Assembly: GCF_008329645.1 (NCBI RefSeq)
Contig: NZ_CP043474.1
Location: 4,402,001-4,466,000 of the forward strand
Origin: Mycolicibacterium grossiae
Lineage (GTDB): Bacteria > Actinomycetota > Actinomycetes > Mycobacteriales > Mycobacteriaceae
Direction of reading: 5' to 3'
Length of the DNA: 64,000 nucleotides
Below the pieces are notes generated by a model. The model searched no databases. It was given only the letters and a program-made list of their open reading frames with translations, and was not told the DNA's origin. A program made the translations under genes and the position numbers. This document shows positions 1-8,576 of the stretch, in pieces; within the stretch, counting starts at the first letter, position 1; every line of letters begins with the position of its first letter.

Positions 1-453
1 AAGCCACCGGCCTACGCAACCTGCCATGCCACAGCTTCTGGGCCAACGCCGCATGGCTGGAAATCGTGCTCGCCGCCGCCGACCTGGTCACCTGGACCCG
101 CCTCATCGGTTTCGGTGACCAACCCCCGCTGGCCCGCGCCGAGATCACCACCTTCCGCTACCGAGTCCTGCACGTCGCGGCCCGCATCACCCGCGGCGCC
201 CGCCAACAACGGCTGCGCATCGACGCCACCTGGCGGTGGGCCGCCCAGATCGCGACCGCCTGGCAGGCCATCCGCACCGCCTTCGGATAGCACCAGGCCC
301 ACCCGACCCACCAATCAGAAAGACCAGGCCCCAGGAAAGCCCGTCCCACCCGGCGACACGGGATACCCCTCCACATCGCTACGCAGAAAGCCCCATCCAG
401 CAACACAATTCAGCGGCAGAACGGCCCGGCATCAATTCGATGCAAAATCGAGG
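1..453 (+). mobile_element. Right end of an IS1380-family insertion sequence (left part outside the window)
   Basis: The element contains the C-terminal part of an IS1380-type transposase followed by about 160 non-coding bases. I place its right end at 453, in gcaaaatcgagg, because the next bases (ctag, 454-457) resume a reading frame that matches the DUF1156 methylase tail. IS1380 elements end in GG and duplicate about 4 bp, so CTAG is a plausible target duplication. That is inference: the left end and its copy of CTAG lie outside the window. Confidence 0.7.
3..290 (+). CDS. IS1380-family transposase, C-terminal fragment (5' end outside window)
   Basis: The frame is open from the first bases of the window and ends at TAG 288-290, giving about 95 residues. 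The sequence carries the typical IS1380 transposase tail: a TGLRNLPCHSFWANAAW-like block, then WTRLIGF, and near the end RLRIDATWRWAAQI followed by an AWQAI helix. The catalytic DDE residues would lie upstream, outside the window. Transposase of this family is a DDE enzyme that moves the element. The copy ends about 160 bp before the methylase remnant, consistent with a normal IS 3' non-coding region. Whether the element is complete cannot be judged here. Confidence 0.85.
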   Translation, partial: ATGLRNLPCHSFWANAAWLEIVLAAADLVTWTRLIGFGDQPPLARAEITTFRYRVLHVAARITRGARQQRLRIDATWRWAAQIATAWQAIRTAFG

Positions 454-1023
454 CTAGCTGCGATCAATACAGTTCTTGACGAAGCACTGAGCAATATGGA
501 AAGTGACTTTGATTCGGCTACCCGGTTCGCCATCGCGTGGTACCGGCAACACGGCTACAACGCTGGGAGTTTCGGGGACGCCAACAACCTCGCCAACGCT
601 CGTAATACGGCGGTGGACGCGATGGAGCGCAACGGCATCCTTACGAGCCGGGGCGGCAAGGTTCAGCTGATCAAACCGTCAGATTTGGATCCAGACTACG
701 ACGTCATCAACGACCTCCAAACCAGCGCTTGGGAGGTTTTACATCACCTCATTAAGGCGCTCGACACCGAGGGCATCGTCGCAGCCAGCGAATTCCTGCG
801 CGCAGCGGCGAGTCGACCCGATGGGGGGATCGAGTCCGACCTGGTCAAGGAGCTTGCGCACCTGCTCTTTCGGCTAGCGGAAAGTAATGGCTGGGCCAAA
901 GATGCACTCAGTTTCAACGGCTTGGTTGCGAGTTGGCCAGAGATAGTTGGAGGACTGGTTAGCACGTCGAGCAATGAGGCTATTCAAGACTCATTCGCGT
1001 TTGATGAAGAGACGGAAAGCTGA
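454..1023 (+). pseudogene. DUF1156 (adenine-specific DNA methylase) C-terminal remnant, truncated by the IS
   Basis: About 190 codons are open from the IS junction to TGA 1021-1023. The block from AAINTVLDEALS through DFDSATRFAIAWYRQHG and the later LAESNGWAKDALSFNGL and SWPEI resemble the far C-terminus of large DUF1156 methylases, which are usually around 900-1000 aa. The Zn-ribbon and the AdoMet-binding and catalytic motifs of the N-terminal part are missing, so no methylation activity is expected. The gene stops 1 nt before the DUF262 start, so it was the first gene of this operon. DUF1156 proteins commonly sit with DUF499 ATPases in defence islands. The family call is from memory of the tail and is fairly but not fully certain. 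Confidence 0.7.
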
Positions 1024-1024
1024 C

Positions 1025-2866
1025 ATGGGATTCCTAACGCCGATGTACGAGTTGGGTGAGTACCTGAAGTGGACTCGTTCCGGGGAAATTCAGTTGCCGG
1101 ACTTCCAGCGCGGATACAAGTGGGAAGACGAACGTATCCGTCAGCTCTTGGTGACGGTGCTGCGCGGACACCCGATGGGTGCGGTCATGCTGCTGAAGAC
1201 CGGCAACTCACAGGTGCGGTTCAAGCCGCGCGCCATCGAGGGTGTAGGCCTCACCCCAGGCGCCGAGGCGAAGTACCTCTTGTTGGACGGGCAGCAGCGT
1301 CTGACATCGCTGACCCAAGCCCTCAGCGGGAATGGTGTGGTCGCAACGAAAGACAGCCGCGGACGATTGCTCGACCGGCGCTACTTCGTCCAGATGGAAA
1401 CTGCGCTCAGCGATCCGAACCGTGTTGACGAGGCCGTGATTTCGGTGCCGGCCGACGGCGTCATTAGGTCGAACTTCGGCAAAGACGTGGTGCTCGACCT
1501 CAGCGACCAAGACAAGCAACATCAGCACGGCTACTTCCCGCTGAACCTGCTCTACGGGGACTACATGAGCTGGATCCTGGAACTGCAGAACCCGGCGTTA
1601 GGCAAGCAGTTCCATGACCAGTTCATCAAGCAGTCGGCCACCTACGACATCCCCGCGATCGTGTTGGACGAGGACACCGACAAGGCGGCCGTGGCCACCG
1701 TCTTCGAAAAGGTGAACATCGGTGGCCTGCCTCTCAACGTGTTCGAACTGCTCACCGCCGTCTTCGCCGGCGACGCCGACTACTACGCCAAGACCGGTGA
1801 AGACTTCCGGCTCAACGACGACTGGCGGGAGACCCAACTCAAGTGGTCGTCCTACCCGGTTCTAGCTGCCGTCGAGAACACCGACTTCCTCCAAGCGGTC
1901 ACCATGCTCACCACCCGCCAACGCCACCTCGCCGACACCTCCGACCGGCCGCCAGCCATCTCGGCCAAGCGCGAGGATGTCTTGAAGCTGACCTTGAACG
2001 ACTATCTGCAGTGGCGCGACCCACTGCGCGAAGCGTTCATCTGGGCGTCGACATTCTTGGCTGACCGCCACATCTTCGCGCGACGCGATGTACCCTACCC
2101 GAAACAGCTGGTTCCGCTGGCCGCCATCAAGGTGGCGCTGGGCAAGCAAGCCGATCTGATCAGTGTCAGTGAACGTCTCGTGCGCTGGTATTGGTGCGGT
2201 GTGCTCGGCGAACTCTACGGCTCGGCAATCGAATCACGGTTCGCCCGAGACATCGAGATGGTTCCGCCGTGGGCGACAGACGGCTCCGCACCCGTCCCGA
2301 GGACTGTTCAGGACGCGAGCTTCACCGAGTCCCGTCTGCACTCACTTCGAACACGCAACGCCGCTGCCTATAAGGGGATCGCCGCGCTCATCCTTGCCGG
2401 GGGTGCTCGGGACTGGATGGAAGACAAAGCGCTCGACAAGGTTCAGTACGTCGACCTCGCGATCGACATCCATCACATCTTCCCCCAGAAGTGGTGCGAT
2501 ACCAATGGCATCGATGCAGAGCATCGAGAGAGCATCGTCAACAAGACGACGATCAGCGCACGAACCAACCGCACGATCGGCGGTGTCGCCCCGTCGTCGT
2601 ACCTCCCGGTGATCGAGACCCGAGCGCAGATCGACTCGGCGCATCTCGACGGCCTTGTGGCCACTCACCTTATTCCGGCCGACCTCCTCCGCCAGGACCA
2701 CTTCGAGAACTTTTTCCGTACGCGGCGCGAATCACTATGCGAGCTGGTCGAAAAAGCAATCGGTAAGGCAGTGCAGCGAGACATCGAATTGGGATTCGCC
2801 GAGGAAGATTCGGCACAGTTCGAGCCCGATGAGTTTCCCAACGAAGCAGGCATGGAGAACGACTGA
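1025..2866 (+). CDS. DUF262/HNH GmrSD-like nuclease
   Basis: The product is 613 aa from ATG 1025, chosen because it lies 1 nt after the upstream stop and directly begins the domain. Residues about 8-100 form a DUF262 (ParB/Srx-like) module with LPDFQRGYKW and the DGQQR motif at 88-92. The C-terminal part holds an HNH-like DUF1524-type site, DIHHIFPQ at 481-488, followed by a conserved TNRTIGG segment. Known GmrSD enzymes use DUF262 NTP hydrolysis and a DUF1524 nuclease to cleave modified phage DNA in the cytoplasm. Here DUF262 sits between a DUF1156 methylase and a DUF499 ATPase, overlapping the latter by 1 nt (TGATG). Substrate specificity cannot be read from the sequence. Confidence 0.85.
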   Translation: MGFLTPMYELGEYLKWTRSGEIQLPDFQRGYKWEDERIRQLLVTVLRGHPMGAVMLLKTGNSQVRFKPRAIEGVGLTPGAEAKYLLLDGQQRLTSLTQALSGNGVVATKDSRGRLLDRRYFVQMETALSDPNRVDEAVISVPADGVIRSNFGKDVVLDLSDQDKQHQHGYFPLNLLYGDYMSWILELQNPALGKQFHDQFIKQSATYDIPAIVLDEDTDKAAVATVFEKVNIGGLPLNVFELLTAVFAGDADYYAKTGEDFRLNDDWRETQLKWSSYPVLAAVENTDFLQAVTMLTTRQRHLADTSDRPPAISAKREDVLKLTLNDYLQWRDPLREAFIWASTFLADRHIFARRDVPYPKQLVPLAAIKVALGKQADLISVSERLVRWYWCGVLGELYGSAIESRFARDIEMVPPWATDGSAPVPRTVQDASFTESRLHSLRTRNAAAYKGIAALILAGGARDWMEDKALDKVQYVDLAIDIHHIFPQKWCDTNGIDAEHRESIVNKTTISARTNRTIGGVAPSSYLPVIETRAQIDSAHLDGLVATHLIPADLLRQDHFENFFRTRRESLCELVEKAIGKAVQRDIELGFAEEDSAQFEPDEFPNEAGMEND

Positions 2867-5800
2867 TGGCGCTGAGCAACCGCGACCGCATCAACCGTAT
2901 GTTCGAGACGATGGCGCCAGCCTTAGACGACTTCATCGCCTCGGTGATAGGCCAGGGCGATCCTGCCCTGGGAGCGGCTTGGACCAAGCTCGTCCAACTC
3001 AAGGACGGGAAAAAGGGCGCACCCGCCGACAAGACGTACAACCCCCTTGATCCCCAGGTTCAATTTCGCATTCTCACCGAGAGCAGTATCACCAGCAGTC
3101 TCAAGCCCGGCTGGTACCCGTTCAACAAAACCTTTGGCAAGGCCGGGGAATCCTTCGCCATCGAACTGCGCGAAGTCCGCAATAACTGGGCCCACAACGG
3201 CACATTCAGCGACGATGACGCCTACCGCGCCCTGGATACCGGCGAGCGGCTGCTCAAACTCATCGGCGCCGCGAAGGAAGCCGACGAGGTCCACGCGATT
3301 CGGCTGAACCTCCGCCGTGTGGCGGCTGACAAGGACGACAAGAAGACACTTAAGGCCGCCGTCGACAACCCCGAAGCCGCTGGGCTCAAACCCTGGCGCG
3401 AAGTGCTGCCGCCGCATCACGACGTCGCGACCGGAAACTTCGCAGCCTCCGAATTCGCCGCCGATCTCTACAAGGTGGCCTTTGGCGGTGAACAAGACTC
3501 CGGCTACGCCGATGCGGTCGAGTTCTTCCGCCGCACCTACCTCACCGAAGGCCTCACCGATCTCGTTGGCCGAGCAGTACGCCGGCTTTCTGGCGACGAC
3601 AACGCTCCTCCCGTCATCAACCTGCAGACCAACTTCGGTGGCGGCAAGACACATTCGATGCTCGCACTGTGGCACGTCGCCGCAGGACTGCCCGTCGGAC
3701 AGTTCCCCCAGGACACCCAGGAACTGCTCACCAAGAACGGCTACACCGGCGCCAAGGTCAACCGGGTCGCCATCGTCGGCAACCACTTCAGCCCGGCAGG
3801 ATCGACAAAGGACGACGGCACCCACGTCAACACCATCTGGGGCGAGCTCGCCTGGCAACTGGGTGGCGCAGAGGCCTACGCCCTAGTTGCGAAGGCCGAC
3901 GCAGACCGCACTACACCCGGGGAGGCACTCCACGACCTGCTCGCGAGGTACTCCCCCGCAGTCATCCTGATCGACGAGTGGGTCGCCTACGCCCGCTCAC
4001 TGGTCGGCCGCGACGATCTGGCCGGCGGTACCTTCGATGACCAGTTCACCTTCGCACAGTCCCTCACCGAAGCGGCAAAGGGCACGTCCGGTGTTCTGCT
4101 GGTCATTTCCATCCCCGCGTCGGAAACCGGGGACGATTCCGACAAGATCGTGGCCGGCAATGCTGAAGAAGTCGGCGGAGCACATGGCCTCGAAGCGCTC
4201 AAACGACTGCAGAACGTCGTGCGGCGCGTCGCTGAACAATGGCGCCCCGCTTCCTCCGCCGAGGCGTACCAGATTGTCCGACAGCGCTTGTTCGTCCAGC
4301 CCGACGGTGCAGCACTTGCCTCCATCGGCGCCACTGCGCGCGCGTACGTCGACATGTACCGCAAGTACACCGACGATTTCCCGCGCGAATCCCGCGACAC
4401 TGCGTATGAGGACCGCATCAAACGGACCTACCCCATCCATCCCGAACTGTTCGACCGCCTCTACGAAGAGTGGTCTTCGCTGGAGCGGTTTCAACGCACC
4501 CGCGGCGTACTGCGGCTGATGAGCACCGTCATTCACGCGCTGTGGACCGGTGAGGACGCCGCACCCTTGATCATGCCCGGGTCCATCCCACTGGCCACCG
4601 CCAACGTGAACGCCGAACTCACCCAGTACCTTCAGGATTCCTGGAAAGCCATCATCGACGCCGATGTCGACGGGCCAACCTCAGAACCTGCGCGTATCGA
4701 CAAAGAGAAGCCCGTATTCGGGCAGCGGTCGCTGACCAAGCGGCTGGCCCGCACAGTTTTCTTCGGCGCCGCACCCACCATCGGGTCGGCCCATAAGGGC
4801 CTCGAAACCCAGCGGGTCTTCCTGGGCACTGCTGTCCCGGGTGACGTTCCGGGGAACTTCCATTCCGCGCTGACCCAGCTTGGCGACCGGGCCACGTACT
4901 TCTACTCCGGGTCTGGCAAGTATTGGTACGACCTGCAGGCCAACATCACCCGCACCGCCAAGGACCAGGCGGAGAGACTGCACAAGGAAGATGTCTGGGC
5001 CGAGATCGCCCGTCGCCTACAAGGGCAGGCCAAGACTCGCGGCGACTTCGCCGGTGTGCACGTGTGCCCTGAATCGAACGCGGATATCCCCGACACTGAC
5101 GAAGCCCGACTGGTCGTCCTGCATCCGAAGGTGGCGCACAAACGCGGGTCGGACTCGCCTGCCAAGGCGTTCGCGCACAAGGCAACTGAGCAGCGTGGCA
5201 CCGCGAATCGGACCAACCGCAACATGCTGGTGTTCTTGGCAGCCGACGAAGCACGACTCGAGGAACTCGATGCCGCCGCGCGGGACTACCTTGGCTGGTC
5301 ACACGTGCTGGCCAACGAGGCCGACCTGGATCTCACCCAGAACCAGAAGAATCAAGCGTCCACTCGGCAGGCGCAGGCCGACCAGACGGTGAAGTCTCGT
5401 CTGCTGCAGACGTTTACGTGGGCGTTGGTCCCGTCTCAGCCTGATGCGAGCGCTCCCTTCGTTGTGCGGGAAACGAAGGTCGAAGGTCAGTCGGAGTCGC
5501 TGGCTGAGCGGGTCTCCCGCCGGCTCGGAAACGACGGTGATCTGTCCGTTCGCCAAGCGGCCGTGACGATTCGCCTCGCCATCAATAAGGTGCCCCAAAT
5601 CTGGCAGGACGGGCACGTCACTCTGGGCTCGCTATGGGGACTCTACTGCCAGTACCCGTACATGCCGCGGCTGCGGGATCGGCGCGTTCTTGAGGAGGGC
5701 GTGCTCGATCTTCCGATGATCTGGGAGACCGACGCGTTTGCCCTGGCAACCGGCATCGACGCTGCCACAGGACGGTTTGTCGGACTCTGGATCCCAGGAG

Positions 5801-6228
5801 ACACCAATTCAGCACCCAGTCCAGCGGACTCGCTGCTCTTGGTGCGTCCTGACGTCGCGATCCATCAGCGAAAGCACGAGAAGAAAACCGAAGAGGGTTC
5901 CGACACCGGCACTGAAACCGAAGAGGGCACCGGGACTGGAACTGGGACTGGGACAAGCGCCGGAACTGGATCCGGCCCCGGCCCTATCGATATCGCGTTC
6001 ACGCGGTTCTACGGAGTCAAGACGCTCAGCTCGGACAAGATCGCGATGGACTTCAAGAACATCGCCGATGAGGTGATCGCCAACCTTCGTGAACAGGGCA
6101 TCAACCTGATCGTGAAGATCGAGATCGAGGCGGTCGACGCAACAGGCTTTGATGAGAACAAGATTCGTACGGTGTCGGAGAACGCGAAGACACTGAAGTT
6201 CGACCAGTCGGGGTTTGAGAAAGAATGA
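2866..6228 (+). CDS. DUF499 P-loop ATPase with N-terminal Swt1-type HEPN domain
   Basis: This 1120-aa protein starts at ATG 2866, overlapping the DUF262 stop. Residues about 1-140 look like a Swt1-type HEPN domain, with the RNNWAH motif (105-110) giving the R-x4-H signature of HEPN ribonucleases. The DUF499 ATPase follows: Walker A GGGKTH at 258-263 and Walker B VILIDEW at 366-372. A Gly/Thr-rich flexible linker lies around residues 1008-1040, before a small C-terminal domain. DUF499 ATPases are a recurrent component of defence islands next to DUF1156 methylases. The protein is full length with no frameshift. An RNase role for the HEPN part is inferred from the motif; such domains can also be purely structural. 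Confidence 0.85.
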   Translation: MALSNRDRINRMFETMAPALDDFIASVIGQGDPALGAAWTKLVQLKDGKKGAPADKTYNPLDPQVQFRILTESSITSSLKPGWYPFNKTFGKAGESFAIELREVRNNWAHNGTFSDDDAYRALDTGERLLKLIGAAKEADEVHAIRLNLRRVAADKDDKKTLKAAVDNPEAAGLKPWREVLPPHHDVATGNFAASEFAADLYKVAFGGEQDSGYADAVEFFRRTYLTEGLTDLVGRAVRRLSGDDNAPPVINLQTNFGGGKTHSMLALWHVAAGLPVGQFPQDTQELLTKNGYTGAKVNRVAIVGNHFSPAGSTKDDGTHVNTIWGELAWQLGGAEAYALVAKADADRTTPGEALHDLLARYSPAVILIDEWVAYARSLVGRDDLAGGTFDDQFTFAQSLTEAAKGTSGVLLVISIPASETGDDSDKIVAGNAEEVGGAHGLEALKRLQNVVRRVAEQWRPASSAEAYQIVRQRLFVQPDGAALASIGATARAYVDMYRKYTDDFPRESRDTAYEDRIKRTYPIHPELFDRLYEEWSSLERFQRTRGVLRLMSTVIHALWTGEDAAPLIMPGSIPLATANVNAELTQYLQDSWKAIIDADVDGPTSEPARIDKEKPVFGQRSLTKRLARTVFFGAAPTIGSAHKGLETQRVFLGTAVPGDVPGNFHSALTQLGDRATYFYSGSGKYWYDLQANITRTAKDQAERLHKEDVWAEIARRLQGQAKTRGDFAGVHVCPESNADIPDTDEARLVVLHPKVAHKRGSDSPAKAFAHKATEQRGTANRTNRNMLVFLAADEARLEELDAAARDYLGWSHVLANEADLDLTQNQKNQASTRQAQADQTVKSRLLQTFTWALVPSQPDASAPFVVRETKVEGQSESLAERVSRRLGNDGDLSVRQAAVTIRLAINKVPQIWQDGHVTLGSLWGLYCQYPYMPRLRDRRVLEEGVLDLPMIWETDAFALATGIDAATGRFVGLWIPGDTNSAPSPADSLLLVRPDVAIHQRKHEKKTEEGSDTGTETEEGTGTGTGTGTSAGTGSGPGPIDIAFTRFYGVKTLSSDKIAMDFKNIADEVIANLREQGINLIVKIEIEAVDATGFDENKIRTVSENAKTLKFDQSGFEKE

Positions 6229-6261
6229 CCGCCGGCAATTTCGCAGAGCGGAGCTGATGAG

Positions 6262-6777
6262 TTGTCCCGATTCGCACCACGGATACAGTCGACGCCGCTT
6301 CTTGGCCGAATATTCGGGTCCAGCGGCGACAACCGCACCGGCGAGCTCGACAAGTGGCTCGAAGAAACACTCAAGCGCGAGTTCAGGGTTGACGCGATAG
6401 AGCGTGACGAGGACGGCGACATTCCGATCCCCCACGGCAGCGCAGTCGTGTTCGTACACACCGCGGATGACGATCCGCCGCGCATCGAGATTTTCTCCCC
6501 GCTGCTGGAGGACTTCACCATGCGCCCCGAGGTGTTTGCGGCAGTGAATACCATCAATCGGAATACGCCGTTCGCCAAGGCGTATGTCGACCCGGACAAT
6601 GCTCAAATCGTGCTGACCGCAGAGTTGTACATCTTCGATGGACTCTCCCCCGAGCAACTTCTGGCCACCATCGATCTTGTAGCCGACCGCGCGGACCATT
6701 ACGACAGCCTTCTCCAGAAACGGTTCGGCGGCAGAACCATGCTCGACGACGATGAAGGCGACGAGTTCGATGTCTAA
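6262..6777 (+). CDS. YbjN/TY-Chap-like small protein
   Basis: This 171-aa protein starts at TTG 6262; no in-frame ATG or GTG lies closer and gcggag upstream could serve as ribosome site. It has the layout of actinobacterial YbjN-type proteins, which share the fold of type III secretion chaperones: an early amphipathic helix, a strand-rich core ending IEIFSPLLEDF, and a C-terminal ADHYDSLLQKRFGGR segment. Proteins of this fold bind peptides and are recurrent in NTPase- and protease-containing conflict systems described by comparative genomics. The gene follows DUF499 by 33 nt and overlaps the protease gene by 8 nt, so it probably partners one of these products. That role is inference. Confidence 0.65.
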   Translation: MSRFAPRIQSTPLLGRIFGSSGDNRTGELDKWLEETLKREFRVDAIERDEDGDIPIPHGSAVVFVHTADDDPPRIEIFSPLLEDFTMRPEVFAAVNTINRNTPFAKAYVDPDNAQIVLTAELYIFDGLSPEQLLATIDLVADRADHYDSLLQKRFGGRTMLDDDEGDEFDV

Positions 6778-7684
6778 CACACCGGGGCGGTTGCTCCGGC
6801 AGTTCAGTGACGAGATCATCGACCTGGCCGAGCGGGTTGTGCTCTCCACTGCCATCGTCAAGGGACAAACCCACGATTTCGAGGAAGGCGGCGGGTCGGC
6901 CTTCCTTTACGACGCCGAACACCTCGTCACGAACAATCATGTGATTGGAGGGATGGTCGAGCCGATCTATGTTCAGTTGCCCGGCGCGCAGCAGACCGAG
7001 GCGCGGGTTGTCGGCCGTGACCCGTTGACCGATCTAGCGGTCCTCCGCGTAGACCCGCAATCCGCTGAGCCACTGATAATTTCACCCATGGGGGCTCGAC
7101 TTGGCGAACTCTGCTTCGCGTTCGGCAGCCCACTTGGCGAGTTCCCGGAAAGCATCAGCATCGGCATCGTGAGCGGGCTGAAGCGGAGCCTGCCAACAGG
7201 TGACAAGCAGGCGATTTTCGACGTCATTCAGACGGATGCTGCGATCAATCCGGGGAACTCCGGCGGCCCGTTGGTGAACGTCGACGGCCAAGTTATCGGA
7301 GTAAATACGGCAGCGATACCCGAGGCGGACGGCATCGGCTTCGCGGTTCCCGCCGACACCGTCGCTGAGGTCGCCCGTGAGCTCATCACCTACGGAGCAG
7401 TTGAACGCGCGTCGCTCGGAGTCAGCGTCGCGCGCCGGGCCGTCGACCGCGCACCCGGTGGCCATGCTCTTGTGGTGACCGCTGTTCGCGATAATTCAGC
7501 AGGCCCTTTCGAGCGCGGTGATGCCATAGTCGCTGTCGGCGATCGCGACATTCAATCCCAGAATGACCTGCTGCGCGCATTGCGGAGAGATGTCGCCAAC
7601 CGAAGGGTCAACGTTGTGGTTCTGCGTGGTAACCACGAAGTCTCGATCGAGTGTCGGCCCCGCAGCGTACGAACCTTCGGCTGA
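6770..7684 (+). CDS. HtrA/DegP-like serine protease with PDZ domain, no signal peptide
   Basis: The product is 304 aa from ATG 6770, which overlaps the preceding stop. The chymotrypsin-fold triad is visible: His57 in TNNHVIGG, Asp88 in LTDLAVL and Ser164 in GNSGGPL. A PDZ-like domain follows from about residue 210. Unlike ordinary actinobacterial HtrA proteins there is no signal peptide or membrane anchor at the N-terminus, so it should act in the cytoplasm. Together with the tight coupling to the TY-Chap-like gene this points to an intracellular proteolytic effector or regulator of the defence operon. The substrate is unknown. Confidence 0.88.
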   Translation: MSNTPGRLLRQFSDEIIDLAERVVLSTAIVKGQTHDFEEGGGSAFLYDAEHLVTNNHVIGGMVEPIYVQLPGAQQTEARVVGRDPLTDLAVLRVDPQSAEPLIISPMGARLGELCFAFGSPLGEFPESISIGIVSGLKRSLPTGDKQAIFDVIQTDAAINPGNSGGPLVNVDGQVIGVNTAAIPEADGIGFAVPADTVAEVARELITYGAVERASLGVSVARRAVDRAPGGHALVVTAVRDNSAGPFERGDAIVAVGDRDIQSQNDLLRALRRDVANRRVNVVVLRGNHEVSIECRPRSVRTFG

Positions 7685-7798
7685 TCGGAGGCAACGTTGA
7701 TCGGTGTCTTCGAAGTGCCACCCCGAATCCGGCATCGCATGCACCTTCGAACGTCTCATCCCACTTCAAGCAATTCGGCGGTATGTAACAGTTGGTTC

Positions 7799-8269
7799 AT
7801 GGTCCCTACTGGCGAATGCCCTCATGATTCAATTCGCGCAGAGATGCAGCAGATCCTGATCGACCACCCCCGCACCCGCTATGCCAAGGTGCTGATCGGC
7901 ATGCTGCGCGGGCTTACCGACGCCGGAATGGCGAAAGAGGCCGCCGAAGCAGGGGAACCGATCAGTGCCGACAGCATTGCCAATGTTCGCAGGTTGGTTC
8001 GCTTGTCCATGGACGACAAACTTGTGCCGGCTCCGTCTGACGCCGAAGGGCAAGCTGGACTTTATCGCGAACTGCTGAACTACCGGCGTTCACCTGAACT
8101 GACACAACACATCAAGACCAAGCTGGCAAAGCTGCGGGAGCTAGACCCAAAGATTCTGCTGACGCCTCTCGGTCATGTCCATCTCGGCGCGAACGATCCC
8201 TCGAAGCCAGAGAAGCCGGAAAAAGTTTGTCCTTACTGCTATTTGGTGCATGCAGGAGAGTGTCCATGA
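7799..8269 (+). CDS. Unknown protein with C-terminal Cys cluster
   Basis: I do not recognise this family. ATG 7799 gives 156 aa; the frame is open further upstream to a TTG at 7697, but that segment looks like leader. The middle is helical and charged, with the segment ELLNYRRSPELTQHIK. The end carries CPYCYLVHAGEC, a possible zinc-binding site. It lies 114 nt after the protease gene in the same direction and its stop overlaps the start of the next short frame (ATGA), so it probably belongs to the same transcript or a closely linked one. Its role is unknown. Confidence 0.6.
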   Translation: MVPTGECPHDSIRAEMQQILIDHPRTRYAKVLIGMLRGLTDAGMAKEAAEAGEPISADSIANVRRLVRLSMDDKLVPAPSDAEGQAGLYRELLNYRRSPELTQHIKTKLAKLRELDPKILLTPLGHVHLGANDPSKPEKPEKVCPYCYLVHAGECP

Positions 8270-8361
8270 GCACCAGACTTGGCGTTATCTCAGCTCACGT
8301 CCCGTGTCTCCAACGTGGCGCGGGCTATCCGGCATCAGACGTCGGGGCCACTGAGAAGTGA
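8266..8361 (+). CDS. 31-residue coupled short ORF
   Basis: ATG 8266 overlaps the upstream stop (ATGA) and the frame closes at TGA 8359-8361, where it overlaps the GTG of the next gene (GTGA). A 31-aa frame could arise by chance, but the two flanking 4-nt overlaps make translational coupling plausible. The peptide has one Cys and no recognisable domain. It may be a relay for translation of the downstream gene rather than a functional protein. Confidence 0.35.
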   Translation: MSTRLGVISAHVPCLQRGAGYPASDVGATEK

Positions 8362-8576
8362 GTAACTCGGAAAACCCGCCACGCCTCTGCAATCTGAAGA
8401 ACCCGGCGCACAAGGTCGAAATATGCCAGCGCTGCCAGCGATTGCTCCGCAGTCCGGAAGCTCGCCAAAACCTTCGCGAAAAGAGGAAGGCGGATCGACG
8501 CACTGAGAAGTATTATGACGCGATGCGCAATCCTATGCGGGTCGTGCAAGGCGGGCTAGGGTCCGGCAACAAGTAG
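8358..8576 (+). CDS. Small Cys-containing basic protein, unknown
   Basis: GTG 8358 gives 72 aa. The N-terminal half has Cys11, Cys23 and Cys26 in an arrangement resembling half of a zinc ribbon (ICQRCQR), followed by a very basic helix with REKRKADRRTEK. No family is recognised. It ends the plus-strand run of the island. Its overlap with the 31-aa frame, and the Cys cluster in the gene before that, suggest a linked set of small metal-binding proteins. The function is unknown. Confidence 0.5.
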   Translation: MSNSENPPRLCNLKNPAHKVEICQRCQRLLRSPEARQNLREKRKADRRTEKYYDAMRNPMRVVQGGLGSGNK

